A stretch of DNA of 64,000 nt from G963556115 sp963678205 (GCA_963678205.1 OY782760.1:2480001-2544000); one strand, 5' to 3'; positions 18,810 to 27,704 are shown, counted from the stretch's first letter. Notes: generated by a model not told the origin, from the sequence alone. A program made the numbers and translations.

Positions 18810-19739
18810 CTAATTTTCCTGAATATCCTCGAATAAAGCTTCACAATATTCCTCTGGATCAAACTGTGCAAGATCATGCTCTTTCTCACCAGTGCCAATA
18901 AACTTAATTGGCAGCTTTATTTGACGGTTAATAGCCAGAGCAATACCTCCCTTAGCGGTTCCGTCTAATTTAGTAAGAACAAGCCCTGTAACCCCCACAC
19001 CTTCTGTAAATTTTTGAGCTTGAGATAACGCATTCTGACCTGTTGTAGCATCAAGGACAAGCAATACTTCATGAGGTGCCCCAGGTATTTTTCTCCCAGC
19101 AACTTTATAAATTTTATCAAGTTGCTTCATGAGGTTATCTTTGGTATGAATTCTGCCAGCGGTATCAACAATAACATAATCAATATTACGTGCCAAAGCA
19201 GCTTCACACGCATCAAATACAACAGCAGCAGGATCAGCGCCATCAGCATGCTTTACAATATCAACACCGACTCTATTCGCCCAGATATCAAGTTGTTCAC
19301 CAGCTGCAGCTCTAAAAGTATCAGCTGCTGCAAGAAGCACCGACTTATCATGGTCGACAATAAATCTTGCAATTTTTGCAGTACTTGTAGTCTTACCAGT
19401 ACCATTTACTCCAACCATAAGAATAACAGTAGGACCATCCTCATTCTTACCCAACTTCATCTCATGTAAAGCTGGAATACCCATAACGAGAAGTTTTCTA
19501 AGCGCAGCAAGAATCTCTTCAGCGTTAGTAATTGCTCCATCTTTATGCATTAGTCGTAATTTTTCAACCATCTCAATGGATACAACAGGACCAACATCTG
19601 AGGTTATAAGTGACTCCTCAAGTTCATCCCAAAATGCATTATCTACGACCCTGTTACCCTTTATCAGACTATTTACTGGGGTAAAAACAGATGCAGTCTT
19701 CTTCAATCCATTCTTTAACTTACTTAGAAATCCAGCCAC
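18810..19739 (-). CDS. ftsY: Signal recognition particle receptor FtsY
   Basis: FtsY receives ribosome-SRP complexes at the inner membrane and shares GTPase activation with Ffh. The 309-residue protein has the short N domain, a P-loop GVNGTGKTT (110-118), the insertion-box region AADTFRAAAGEQL, DTAGR, TKLDGTAKGG and the closing FIGTGE. It lacks the long acidic A domain of E. coli FtsY, as in many phyla. Its start overlaps the end of the PHP gene by 16 bases. The SRP RNA gene is at 26457. Confidence 0.95.
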   Translation of the reverse strand: MAGFLSKLKNGLKKTASVFTPVNSLIKGNRVVDNAFWDELEESLITSDVGPVVSIEMVEKLRLMHKDGAITNAEEILAALRKLLVMGIPALHEMKLGKNEDGPTVILMVGVNGTGKTTSTAKIARFIVDHDKSVLLAAADTFRAAAGEQLDIWANRVGVDIVKHADGADPAAVVFDACEAALARNIDYVIVDTAGRIHTKDNLMKQLDKIYKVAGRKIPGAPHEVLLVLDATTGQNALSQAQKFTEGVGVTGLVLTKLDGTAKGGIALAINRQIKLPIKFIGTGEKEHDLAQFDPEEYCEALFEDIQEN

Positions 19740-20569
19740 AATTTTTCCTTTCGCTTACGTAATGATTCAAGCAAACTATACGGGACATAAGGCATACCAA
19801 GGTTTGGACCTGATTTATTTGAATGAAAGTCGCTACCACCAGTTACGACCAGCTCATTATTATTACAATAATGGAGTAATTTCGCTTCTACATCAGGAGA
19901 GTGCTGTGGATAATAAACTTCAACCCCCTGTATTCCCCAATCTACAAATAAATCCAACTTTTCGAGTAATCCACTAGGTCCAGGGTGAGCCAACACACTT
20001 ATACCTTTTGCTGATGCAATCATTTCTATCCCCTCTAGGATAGTCCATCTGTCTTTGGGTACATATGCTACACCTTTATCACCGATATATTTTTCAAATG
20101 CCTCGCCTACAGTACTGCAGACATTCTTTTCAACAAGTAATCTTGCCAAGTGAGGTCTACCTATTGAAACGCCATCCTTAACAGGTAAATCCTCATACGA
20201 AACACGAATGCCTAGCAATTGGAGTTTTCTTACCATCCTCTCCATACGAGACTCTCGATTTTCCTGCATTTTTTTTAGAAGCTTACGCATAGAATCATCA
20301 GGCTCAATCAAAAAACCTAAAACATGCGCTTCCATACCTTCATATTCACAAGATAACTCTACCCCAGAAATAACTTCTATACCTCGCTCTTTTCCAGCTT
20401 TTATGGCAAAGGGTATTCCATCAACATTATCATGATCAGTAAGAGCAATTGCAGACAAACCATTCCACTGAGCTTCTTCTAGTAATTTGTCTGGTTCCAA
20501 TACACCATCAGAAAAACTACTATGAGTGTGCAAGTCTATTTTTTTACCATAACCATTACCTGTAGCCAA
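19724..20569 (-). CDS. PHP-domain phosphoesterase (TrpH/YciV-like)
   Basis: A 281-residue PHP metal-dependent phosphoesterase. Metal-binding motifs are DLHTHSSFSDG at the N-terminus, LTDHDNVDG, EVISGVEL, LAHPGP and the C-terminal GGSDFHSN. Characterised relatives of the YciV/TrpH type are 5'-3' exonucleases or 3',5'-nucleoside bisphosphate phosphatases acting in RNA maturation. It is embedded between nusB and ftsY, overlapping ftsY by 16 bases and starting four bases past nusB. Confidence 0.88.
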   Translation of the reverse strand: MATGNGYGKKIDLHTHSSFSDGVLEPDKLLEEAQWNGLSAIALTDHDNVDGIPFAIKAGKERGIEVISGVELSCEYEGMEAHVLGFLIEPDDSMRKLLKKMQENRESRMERMVRKLQLLGIRVSYEDLPVKDGVSIGRPHLARLLVEKNVCSTVGEAFEKYIGDKGVAYVPKDRWTILEGIEMIASAKGISVLAHPGPSGLLEKLDLFVDWGIQGVEVYYPQHSPDVEAKLLHYCNNNELVVTGGSDFHSNKSGPNLGMPYVPYSLLESLRKRKEKLWLDF

Positions 20570-20572
20570 TAT

Positions 20573-20992
20573 CTATTCTCCTTGAGGATACTCAATGCCA
20601 CTTGCGACTCTATCAAGTATGCCGTTTACAAATTTTCCAGAGTCTTTCGCCCCAAAGTTTTTCGCCAAAGCTACAGCTTCATTAATAATGACCTTCTTAG
20701 GTGTTTCTTTCTCCATAAGTTCAGCACAAGCAATGCGCAGCACATTACGATCAACACCTGCCATACGGTTGATACTCCAGTTTTTTGCATAACTGGCGAT
20801 TAAAGTATCTATATCATTCATATTGCGAGATACCAGATCAATTAAATGATGGGCAAAATTCCTCGCTTCATCAATATCAGTATGCTCAAATAGAAAATCC
20901 ATTACAGAAACAGGATCAGAATCATTGCTGAGATCACACATAAAACAATACTGTAAAGCCAGTCTTCTAGCCATACTTCTAGGACGCATCAT
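20573..20992 (-). CDS. nusB: Transcription antitermination factor NusB
   Basis: NusB with NusE binds boxA to promote rRNA antitermination. The 139-residue all-helical protein has RRLALQYCF at the N-terminus and the conserved VDRNVLRIACAELMEK, PKKVIINEAVALAKNFGAKDSGKFVNGILDRV in the C-terminal half. Its ATG overlaps the ribH stop by one base. The ribH-nusB pair is a widespread bacterial order. Confidence 0.95.
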   Translation of the reverse strand: MMRPRSMARRLALQYCFMCDLSNDSDPVSVMDFLFEHTDIDEARNFAHHLIDLVSRNMNDIDTLIASYAKNWSINRMAGVDRNVLRIACAELMEKETPKKVIINEAVALAKNFGAKDSGKFVNGILDRVASGIEYPQGE

Positions 20993-21456
20993 TAATTTAG
21001 CTCCGCATAAAGATTGACCAACTCAATTGCTGTAAGTGCAGCATTTGTCCCATTATTACCCGCTTTGGTACCTGCTCGCTCAATTGCCTGCTCAATAGTA
21101 TCGCACGTCAGCACACCAAATGATACAGCCTTATCAGTACTCATCGCAACCTGAGCAATACCTTTTGCTGCTTCAGAACTCACATACTCAAAATGCGGGG
21201 TTCCACCACGAATAATAGCGCCAAGTACGATAACACCGTCATAGTCACCATTGCACACGCGCAAAGCGGTTTGAGGCAACTCAAACGCTCCAGGAACTTT
21301 TATAGTATCGATATCTTGCTCATCAACACCATGCCTCAAAAGACAATCAACCGCACCTTCTACAAGCCTATCACAAATAAAACTGTTAAAACGACTTACA
21401 ACAATAGCAAATTTTTTACCTTCTGCAGTCAGGTTTCCTTGAATAACCTTACCCAT
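20992..21456 (-). CDS. ribH: 6,7-dimethyl-8-ribityllumazine synthase RibH
   Basis: Joins 3,4-dihydroxy-2-butanone 4-phosphate with the ribitylamino-uracil to make lumazine, the penultimate riboflavin step. Signature segments are VVSRFNSFI, KVPGAFELP, VLGAIIRGGTPHFEYVSSEAAKG with the catalytic His, and FGVLTCDTIEQAIERAGTKAGNNG. ATG 21456 is chosen because GGAG lies six bases upstream; the ATG four codons earlier overlaps that site. RibBA is encoded just upstream; the riboflavin synthase and RibD genes are elsewhere. Confidence 0.96.
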   Translation of the reverse strand: MGKVIQGNLTAEGKKFAIVVSRFNSFICDRLVEGAVDCLLRHGVDEQDIDTIKVPGAFELPQTALRVCNGDYDGVIVLGAIIRGGTPHFEYVSSEAAKGIAQVAMSTDKAVSFGVLTCDTIEQAIERAGTKAGNNGTNAALTAIELVNLYAELN

Positions 21457-21548
21457 AATACTCTCCATTTATATATTATAATGATCAAATCAATTTTTTA
21501 TTAATGTTATACCGTTATTATAACTCACATTTTGCTCTTTACCTAGTT

Positions 21549-21604
21549 ACAATACATGGTTTAAGAACACAAGAAAAATATTATGTCCTTAAACCATGTA
21601 TTGT
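21549..21604. repeat. Perfect 17-bp inverted repeat between ribBA and ribH
   Basis: Arms 21549-21565 and 21588-21604 are perfectly complementary, with a 22-nt AT-rich loop. There is no T-run, so it does not look like a standard terminator, and it lacks the conserved bases of an FMN riboswitch. It lies between the ribBA stop and ribH start and would fold in a ribBA-ribH transcript. Function unknown. Confidence 0.8.
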
Positions 21605-21670
21605 CAAGATGTTAAATACTAATCAAAATCATTATGGCTTACTTAGAGCTATAGCAGTAATACATTTAAA

Positions 21671-22891
21671 TTAAAAGTCTTCATCAAGCATATGACCAAG
21701 CTGAGTCTTTTTGGTACGAAGATATTTTTCATTGTGCTCTTTGGGTTTCATTATTATTGGTACTCTTTCAACAACTTCAAGCCCATATCCAGAGAGTCCA
21801 GAAATTTTACGTGGATTATTTGTAAGAAGCCTCATCTTATGAACTCCAAGATCAGCAAGAATCTGTGCACCAAGGCCATAATCCCGCAAATCTGCAGAGA
21901 AACCAAGAGCAACATTTGCTTCTACAGTATCAAGCCCATTGTCCTGCAATTCATAAGCTTTTAGCTTATTATCAAGCCCTATTCCTCTTCCCTCTTGCCT
22001 CATATAGACTATTACACCCTTACCTTCCTTCTGAACCATCTGCATAGCTCGATTCAACTGCTCACCACAGTCACATCTGCAAGAATGAAATACATCACCA
22101 GTTAAACACTCACTATGAACCCTGACTAGAACTGATTCTTCGATCAAATCACCACCAGGTTTAATATCACCAAGGGTTAGAGCCAGATGAGTTTCACCTG
22201 TAATTTCCGAATTATAGCAATATAACATAAAATCACCATATTCAGTCGGCATAGTCGAACTTGCTACACACTCAACGAGCTTTTCAGTATTTCGACGATA
22301 AGCAATAATCTGCTCAATACTACATAGCAACATATCATGTTTTTTGCAGAATTTTTCCAAATCAGGTACACGAGCCATAGTACCATCCTGGTTCATGACT
22401 TCACATATCAACCCAGCAGGAGGAAGCCCTGCAAGTTTCAACAAATCCACAGATCCTTCTGTCTGCCCCATTCGCTTTAAGACACCACCTTCAACAGCCC
22501 TGATAGGCTGGACATGACCTGGGCGAACCAGATCAGAAGCGCTTGACTCAGGGTTAGAAGCAATACGGATAGTTTTTGCTCTATCTTCAGCGCTTATACC
22601 AGTTGTCACGCCCTCTCTTGCCTCAATTGTAACAGTAAAAGCAGTACTGAAATTAGATTCATTTTTATGAGTAATCAGTGGTAAGTTCAGCCTATCACAA
22701 TATTCACCATCCAAAGCCAGGCAAAGCCACCCTCTACCCTCTGTTGCCATAAAGTTTACAGTTTCAGCAGTTACACTACATCCAGCAGCAACAAGATCTC
22801 CTTCATTCTCTCGATTCTCATCATCAATTAGAACAACCATCTTGCCTGCTTGCAAATCCTTTATTACATCTTCAATTGGAGCGAGTTCCAT
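21671..22891 (-). CDS. ribBA: Bifunctional DHBP synthase / GTP cyclohydrolase II RibBA
   Basis: The N-terminal domain (1-205) makes 3,4-dihydroxy-2-butanone 4-phosphate from ribulose 5-phosphate: VLIDDENRENEGDLV, THKNESNFSTAFTVTIEA and RPGHVQPI are its signatures. The C-terminal domain opens GTP: VRVHSECLTGDVFHSCRCDCG gives the zinc cysteines, then YMRQEGRGIGL and TNNPRKI. Both active sites look intact. It is 47 bases downstream of ybaB and about 200 bases before ribH, with a long inverted repeat in that gap. Confidence 0.97.
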   Translation of the reverse strand: MELAPIEDVIKDLQAGKMVVLIDDENRENEGDLVAAGCSVTAETVNFMATEGRGWLCLALDGEYCDRLNLPLITHKNESNFSTAFTVTIEAREGVTTGISAEDRAKTIRIASNPESSASDLVRPGHVQPIRAVEGGVLKRMGQTEGSVDLLKLAGLPPAGLICEVMNQDGTMARVPDLEKFCKKHDMLLCSIEQIIAYRRNTEKLVECVASSTMPTEYGDFMLYCYNSEITGETHLALTLGDIKPGGDLIEESVLVRVHSECLTGDVFHSCRCDCGEQLNRAMQMVQKEGKGVIVYMRQEGRGIGLDNKLKAYELQDNGLDTVEANVALGFSADLRDYGLGAQILADLGVHKMRLLTNNPRKISGLSGYGLEVVERVPIIMKPKEHNEKYLRTKKTQLGHMLDEDF

Positions 22892-22938
22892 TTTATTTTC
22901 CTTAAATTTTTGGATATATATAAAATAATATCAACAAA

Positions 22939-23271
22939 CTATTTAAACATATTTCCTAGATCAATACCCAGTGAAGAAAGATCCATTCCACCAGTTAATC
23001 CTTGCAAATCATCTACTTTTGCTTGCGACACTTTCTTCTGAGCGTCATTTACTGCAGCAATAACAAGATCACATAGCATTTCCGAATCTTCAGGATCAAT
23101 TACTGTCTTGTCTATTTCAATATCAATCAAAGTTCCTTCGCCATTTACTTTAGTCTTTACCATATCTCCGCCAGCGCTACCGCTAAAGGTCTTTTTTTTG
23201 AGCTCTTCTTGCTGCTCTTTAACCTTCTCACCCATAACCTGCGCTTGTTGCATTAATTTTGCTATATCCAT
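22939..23271 (-). CDS. ybaB: YbaB/EbfC nucleoid-associated protein
   Basis: A 110-residue small DNA-binding protein of the YbaB/EbfC family. The N-terminal helix begins MDIAKLMQQAQVMGEKV, followed by a Gly-rich beta core (GSAGGDMVKTKVNGEGTLIDIEIDKTVI) and a helix, then a flexible tail. It normally lies next to dnaX and recR; here dnaX is two genes upstream and recR is absent. Confidence 0.93.
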   Translation of the reverse strand: MDIAKLMQQAQVMGEKVKEQQEELKKKTFSGSAGGDMVKTKVNGEGTLIDIEIDKTVIDPEDSEMLCDLVIAAVNDAQKKVSQAKVDDLQGLTGGMDLSSLGIDLGNMFK

Positions 23272-23318
23272 TTTTACCTTTCACAAAATATAATTTATAA
23301 AAATTCAAACACTTATTA

Positions 23319-24239
23319 TTAAATTTGTTTTTTCCAGTGCCCAGACGAAATGTATCCCCAAGCAACCCCACAAAGAACCCCACCAAGATGCACAAGATTA
23401 GCAGTACCCATTCCAAAAAATCCATAAACAAACCAGATCATCATAAACCATACTACACCAGGGTTAAGTCTCATACCATATTTTGCATCATACTTCCCTC
23501 GTATCCATAAAAAGCAGAGCAAAGCATAATTTACGCCACTCATACCAAGAAAAGCCGGTCCAGAAACAAAATATTGCAGTAAATTAGGAAGAGCAGAAAA
23601 AACCAGGAACATCACAAACATGTATTTACCACCATGCCTTAACTCTATCAGACTACCAAGCTGCCTAAGCCACATCATATTAAAGAGAATATGCATTATT
23701 CCCATAATCTGAAAACGGCCACCTTCTAATAATGGGAAATGCAGCAATGCCGGGGTAAAAGGTCGCCAAATCTGAAATTTCAGCAGTTCATCAAGCAATG
23801 AAACACCTGGCTGATAAGGATTAGAAATCATAAGCAACCCTTGAATCAAATTTATCATACTTGGACTCAGAACTTCAAAAACCCAAATAGCCACACAAAT
23901 ACCAACTAGAGTAGAAGTAACAACTGTTGATCCATGTCCGTTACCCCATCTTGCTCTAGGATCTCTTTGATTTTTAATATACCGATCCTGTTCAACCTTT
24001 TTTGCTTGCTCAATTACTTTTGCATGCGAAACTGCTTCTCGGTAAATACTCTTGTCCTCCTGAGAATGAAATTTTGCTATTAAATCTGCAGCGAGACCAA
24101 GTTTATCTTCATCTATAATCCAAACAGAAAATTTACCACCTCTCTCCTGATCAACTTTTGAATCAATACCATTCTGTAACAGATAAGCTCCTAAAAGCAA
24201 CCCGTCATCACTACTACCTACCTCTCCAATTAAACGCAT
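23319..24239 (-). CDS. Rhomboid-family intramembrane serine protease
   Basis: A 306-residue protein with an N-terminal cytoplasmic domain of about 110 residues, like the GlpG N-domain, and about six membrane helices. The catalytic dyad is present: Ser234 in GMSGV and His284 in NLVHLGG, plus HILFNMMW with the oxyanion-hole His and Asn. So it should be an active protease that cuts membrane proteins; substrates are unknown. It starts three bases after dnaX, splitting the usual dnaX-ybaB pair. Confidence 0.9.
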   Translation of the reverse strand: MRLIGEVGSSDDGLLLGAYLLQNGIDSKVDQERGGKFSVWIIDEDKLGLAADLIAKFHSQEDKSIYREAVSHAKVIEQAKKVEQDRYIKNQRDPRARWGNGHGSTVVTSTLVGICVAIWVFEVLSPSMINLIQGLLMISNPYQPGVSLLDELLKFQIWRPFTPALLHFPLLEGGRFQIMGIMHILFNMMWLRQLGSLIELRHGGKYMFVMFLVFSALPNLLQYFVSGPAFLGMSGVNYALLCFLWIRGKYDAKYGMRLNPGVVWFMMIWFVYGFFGMGTANLVHLGGVLCGVAWGYISSGHWKKQI

Positions 24240-24242
24240 CTA

Positions 24243-26261
24243 TCAAGCATCCTCTATATTAATAATACTTCCCTCAAAATTTTCTAAAATAACCTTCACT
24301 CCACGCTCTCTCCCTGCATCTAACATTTTCTGCGCAGGTGAAACAAATTGCTCACTATGCTCCGAACTAGCTCCTGAAACAGCAGATGAACCATTTGCAT
24401 ACTCAGTAGTTATTGCATCCCTGAGCACTAGATGTATTGATATATGACACCCTAAAACCTCAGAAGCGCTGTCTGCAATTCTTTGCTTGCGATGCTTCTC
24501 TTCAAGCTGCTCATAAATAAACGTCCCACCCCCAGGAACAGACAAATAAAGTTCCCCAGATTCATATCTGTCAATATATACATCACTCATAAAGGGAGCA
24601 TCAGTTCGACTCTTTGAAGACAGACTTTCTAAAATTCTACACCACAGCTCTTTCAAGTCTATATCAGATTTAACAACAACTTCCTTCTGTGAAGACAGCG
24701 CCAGCGGTTTTGGCAACTCAGCAGAAGCACCCGCATCATCCTCGATATAAACAGTACCTTCTTCCTCATCTACATCAATATTGTCTAGTATTTTTGCAGT
24801 AGTTTCAGCTGAAAGAGGTCCAGTGCTTACAGTCTCTTCTCTCCAAGGCAGGTCTTTTGCTTCTTCTTCACAAAAATTCACATCTTCATTCTTCGGAACA
24901 AACCCATGAACCTGCTCTGAAGAAAGGATATCTTTATTTTCTACCGTTAAAACAGAACTATCTTCAGGTATAGAATTTTTTTGCAGTTCAGTATTTTGTT
25001 CGTTTTCTATTTCAATCTGTTCAATAGACTTAGCAGTTTCTGACGAGGCTATACCGAAATTAGCATTTGGGGATAGATTTTTTTTTACCGCTACTCTTTC
25101 TGTAATATCCGGAAGAGGAGCACCTCTAGCATATGCACTAAGCTTTTCAACAATATCGCCAACCGGAGATAATGACTCAAGACCAGCAAGCCTAGCGATA
25201 GCCATTTCAAGTGGGACAAGAGGATTGGTCAATGCTTTGCTTCTAATTCTAGTTCTTGCCTGAGTAAACATATCCAGCATCAAGAGAACTTGCTCAAGAC
25301 TCAACTCTGATGACAATTCAAGGAGCATATTTTTCGCAGGTCCATATGCCGCAATACCATCATCACTGCCAACAGCAATAACATGCATCAAATCACGACC
25401 AAATGAGATCAACTGATCAAGAAAATCACCGACATTGGTTCCTTTTGAGCTAACTGTATCAACAAGCTTTAAAGCTCTAACTAAGTCATGTGAAACTACA
25501 GCTTCAAATAGCCCTGCAACGGTTTCTGCTCCTGCAACTCCACGAACCCGCTCAACATCCTCACGAGTTACACTTCCAGAAGAAAAACTAACAAGTTGAT
25601 CAAGCAGCACCAATCCATCTCGCATTGAACCGCCGCTAAATGCAGCCACTGCCGCCAGAGCATCATCAGTTATCTGGGCATCCTCACTCTCAATTAATCT
25701 CTTGAGATATGCACTCATCTTTGATGGAGGCACAAGGCGAAAATCAAAACGTTGACAACGTGAAAGTATAGTACCAATAATTTTATGTGGATCTGTTGTC
25801 GCAAGAATAAACTTAACATGAGCTGGCGGTTCTTCCAAGGTCTTTAACAGTGCATTAAATGCGGCAACAGACAGCATGTGCACCTCATCTATAATATAAA
25901 TTTTATATCTTGCTCTTGATGGCACATACCCAACCTGTTCACGAAGGGCTCTCACCTGCTCTACTCCGTTATTTGAAGCACCATCAATCTCCTGAACATC
26001 AATATCTTGACCTCTTAAAACATCTTGACAAATTGCACACTTACCACACGGAGAATTAGTGGGGCCATGCTCACAGACAAGAGCACATGCAAAAATCCTT
26101 GCCATTGATGTTTTACCACATCCATGAGGTCCGCAAAATAGATAAGCATGAGCAACTCTTTCTGCTGTAATTGAATTCTTTAGTGTCTGCGCAACATGCT
26201 CCTGCCCAATCACATCATCAAATGTATGCGGTCTATACCGCCTAGCCATCGCCTCATACAT
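24243..26261 (-). CDS. dnaX: DNA polymerase III subunits tau/gamma DnaX
   Basis: The clamp-loader ATPase of the replisome, 672 residues. The N-terminal AAA+ domain has Walker A GPHGCGKTS, a zinc module with cysteines around 64-79 (CEHGPTNSPCGKCAIC), Walker B IIDEVHMLS, sensor 1 LATTDPHKI and the LSRCQRFDF arginine-finger segment. Domain III ends near residue 385; the remainder is a charged linker and a C-terminal domain as in tau. At codons 392-395 a run of nine A residues could allow slippage to a short gamma-like form. AAAGG precedes the ATG. The gene follows the SRP RNA gene, as in Bacillus and others. Confidence 0.95.
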   Translation of the reverse strand: MYEAMARRYRPHTFDDVIGQEHVAQTLKNSITAERVAHAYLFCGPHGCGKTSMARIFACALVCEHGPTNSPCGKCAICQDVLRGQDIDVQEIDGASNNGVEQVRALREQVGYVPSRARYKIYIIDEVHMLSVAAFNALLKTLEEPPAHVKFILATTDPHKIIGTILSRCQRFDFRLVPPSKMSAYLKRLIESEDAQITDDALAAVAAFSGGSMRDGLVLLDQLVSFSSGSVTREDVERVRGVAGAETVAGLFEAVVSHDLVRALKLVDTVSSKGTNVGDFLDQLISFGRDLMHVIAVGSDDGIAAYGPAKNMLLELSSELSLEQVLLMLDMFTQARTRIRSKALTNPLVPLEMAIARLAGLESLSPVGDIVEKLSAYARGAPLPDITERVAVKKNLSPNANFGIASSETAKSIEQIEIENEQNTELQKNSIPEDSSVLTVENKDILSSEQVHGFVPKNEDVNFCEEEAKDLPWREETVSTGPLSAETTAKILDNIDVDEEEGTVYIEDDAGASAELPKPLALSSQKEVVVKSDIDLKELWCRILESLSSKSRTDAPFMSDVYIDRYESGELYLSVPGGGTFIYEQLEEKHRKQRIADSASEVLGCHISIHLVLRDAITTEYANGSSAVSGASSEHSEQFVSPAQKMLDAGRERGVKVILENFEGSIINIEDA
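25078..25086 (-). promoter_or_regulatory. A9 slippery run in dnaX (possible tau/gamma switch)
   Basis: On the coding strand GT-A9-TCT covers codons 392-395. A shift to the -1 frame after Lys394 adds six residues and stops at TAA (25062-25060), giving a 400-residue product that keeps domains I-III. A shift to the +1 frame stops within ten codons. In Thermus dnaX an A9 run drives gamma production by transcriptional slippage. Confidence 0.5.
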
Positions 26262-26406
26262 ATAGAAAGCCTTTCACTATTAATATGCAATCACACTGAG
26301 AGATCTAACAAAAAAACAAATATAGTTTTATATCCAACTATATTCATTACTAATTATTATATATATAATCAATTCAAAATCACTAATTATTTATAATATT
26401 ATTAAT

Positions 26407-26439
26407 AAAAAAAGCGGAATCCTGTAAAAGGATTCCGCT
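26407..26439 (-). terminator. Rho-independent terminator after SRP RNA
   Basis: A perfect 10-bp stem (AGCGGAATCC with GGATTCCGCT), loop of seven, followed by TTTTTTATT on the minus strand. It stands between the SRP RNA and dnaX. The SRP RNA itself also ends in a run of nine Ts. Confidence 0.85.
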
Positions 26440-26456
26440 AAAATCTCAAAAAAAAA

Positions 26457-26578
26457 GTGGTAGATAGAGGGAACCGGAAATTCCAACACAAGCATCGGTC
26501 AGCTTAGGGCTGCTCCCGTCAAGGCCTGACCCGGTTAGGCGCCGTCGCATTGCTGGGCCGATTCCCACTATCTACCAC
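26457..26578 (-). ncRNA. ffs: Small (4.5S-type) signal recognition particle RNA
   Basis: About 122 nt folding into one long hairpin: the ends GTGGTAGATAG and CTATCTACCAC pair. The conserved Ffh-binding domain is present as GGTCAGGCC and GGGAGCAGCC, flanking an apical tetraloop that I read as UGAC (plus-strand 26518-26521), a URRC-type loop rather than the common GGAA. There is no Alu domain. It lies upstream of dnaX. Exact ends are from the base pairing. Confidence 0.9.
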
Positions 26579-26594
26579 TCATTTCGGTTTATTG

Positions 26595-26622
26595 ATAATA
26601 TTTAAATGAGGGTAGCAGTCAA
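26595..26622 (-). promoter_or_regulatory. Sigma-70 promoter of SRP RNA
   Basis: On the minus strand TTGACT and TATTAT with a 16-base spacer; the -10 ends 16 bases before the mature RNA. Each box matches consensus in five of six positions. Confidence 0.55.
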
Positions 26623-26642
26623 GAAGATATAATATTATTTTT

Positions 26643-27704
26643 TTATTTTTTACTTCCCGATGAGAAGAAACTACTTATTCCGGCTACCATATCTGCAGTA
26701 AGATCTCTAGCACTATCAACCCCTAATTTAAAGATATCACCAAGATGAATCCTTAAAAACGCTGCAGTCGCCTTGGTATCTGGAAGTCCCCAGGCAATTT
26801 TCTCATGCACATCTTCTGCTTCCCATACATCACCTCTAGCGCTAAATTCATCATAATAATCAGATTCATCAAAATTATCTTCGGCATTCTCTTCAAAAGA
26901 GGTATAATCTCCCTTACTCCACCGTTCATACTCTTTACTCTCACTAAACGCCTTAAGCTTGCCAATACGAAAAATATATCTTTCATTGCCATGATATAGA
27001 TCAGACCAAGTCCTAAATACAGGGCATACAGGAGTATCATTATTTATGCGTTCAAATTCAGCATAATCTTTAAGCAAGGACTCAGCACAATATTCACCTA
27101 TCCCGTCAGTGGCAAGTTTTCCATAAGCAGACAAAATAAGATCAAGATCTTTAATAAGCACCAGCATTCCACGATCTGCAGTAAGCTCCGCTTCTACAGC
27201 CCATTCTTCAAGCAACATTCTTGGTAACGCAACAATACTTTTGAAAATACCAAAATTATCTGAAGCAGTATGTAGCAAATCACGTATCATATAAGACTTT
27301 AAATGGTTTGAATGAATATGAATCAAAGCCTGAGCGACCATAACTCGCAGTTCTTCAGGAAGTAGGAGTTTTACTAATTCAGTTGTTACAATAAGAACAG
27401 GATCTGTCTCACCAATACAAAATATCTTAGGCAAAGAACTTCTTTGAAGATAAGCAACAGGAGCATCTATCCCAAGAATTTCTGAATAATCCTTTATAGC
27501 ACTAAAAACATCAGGAAAACTATCGTTTGTTATTCTAATACAGTTTGAACTATATGATAAACGAGAAAATTTCTCATATCTCTTGCGAGATAGTTCTTTG
27601 CTGGCCCAATCAAATCCTTTTAGCTTCATAACTCTAGAAGTAATCAGTTTATCATTTTTTGTACAAAAAAGCTCTCTTGCGATCACTGGGTTTTCCTCAG
27701 TCAT
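26643..27704 (-). CDS. Degenerate M48-type metallopeptidase homologue
   Basis: A 353-residue cytoplasmic protein with the layout of the M48 (Ste24/HtpX-like) domain: LGIDAPVAYLQRSS, PVLIVTTELVKLLLPEELRVMVAQAL, and EWAVEAELTADRG. The zinc motif HExxH is broken: where M48 enzymes have A-H-E-L-G-H, this has Ala124-Gln125-Ala126-Leu127-Ile128-His129, so the first His and the catalytic Glu are lost. The distal Glu173 of AELTADRG is kept. Peptidase activity is therefore unlikely; a binding or regulatory role is inferred. The C-terminal third is acidic and has no recognised domain. It lies 52 bases downstream of a frameshifted gene. Confidence 0.65.
   Translation of the reverse strand: MTEENPVIARELFCTKNDKLITSRVMKLKGFDWASKELSRKRYEKFSRLSYSSNCIRITNDSFPDVFSAIKDYSEILGIDAPVAYLQRSSLPKIFCIGETDPVLIVTTELVKLLLPEELRVMVAQALIHIHSNHLKSYMIRDLLHTASDNFGIFKSIVALPRMLLEEWAVEAELTADRGMLVLIKDLDLILSAYGKLATDGIGEYCAESLLKDYAEFERINNDTPVCPVFRTWSDLYHGNERYIFRIGKLKAFSESKEYERWSKGDYTSFEENAEDNFDESDYYDEFSARGDVWEAEDVHEKIAWGLPDTKATAAFLRIHLGDIFKLGVDSARDLTADMVAGISSFFSSGSKK

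Noticed and set aside
21469..21670. FMN riboswitch between ribBA and ribH
   Set aside because: None of the conserved FMN aptamer bases are present; there is only a simple inverted repeat.
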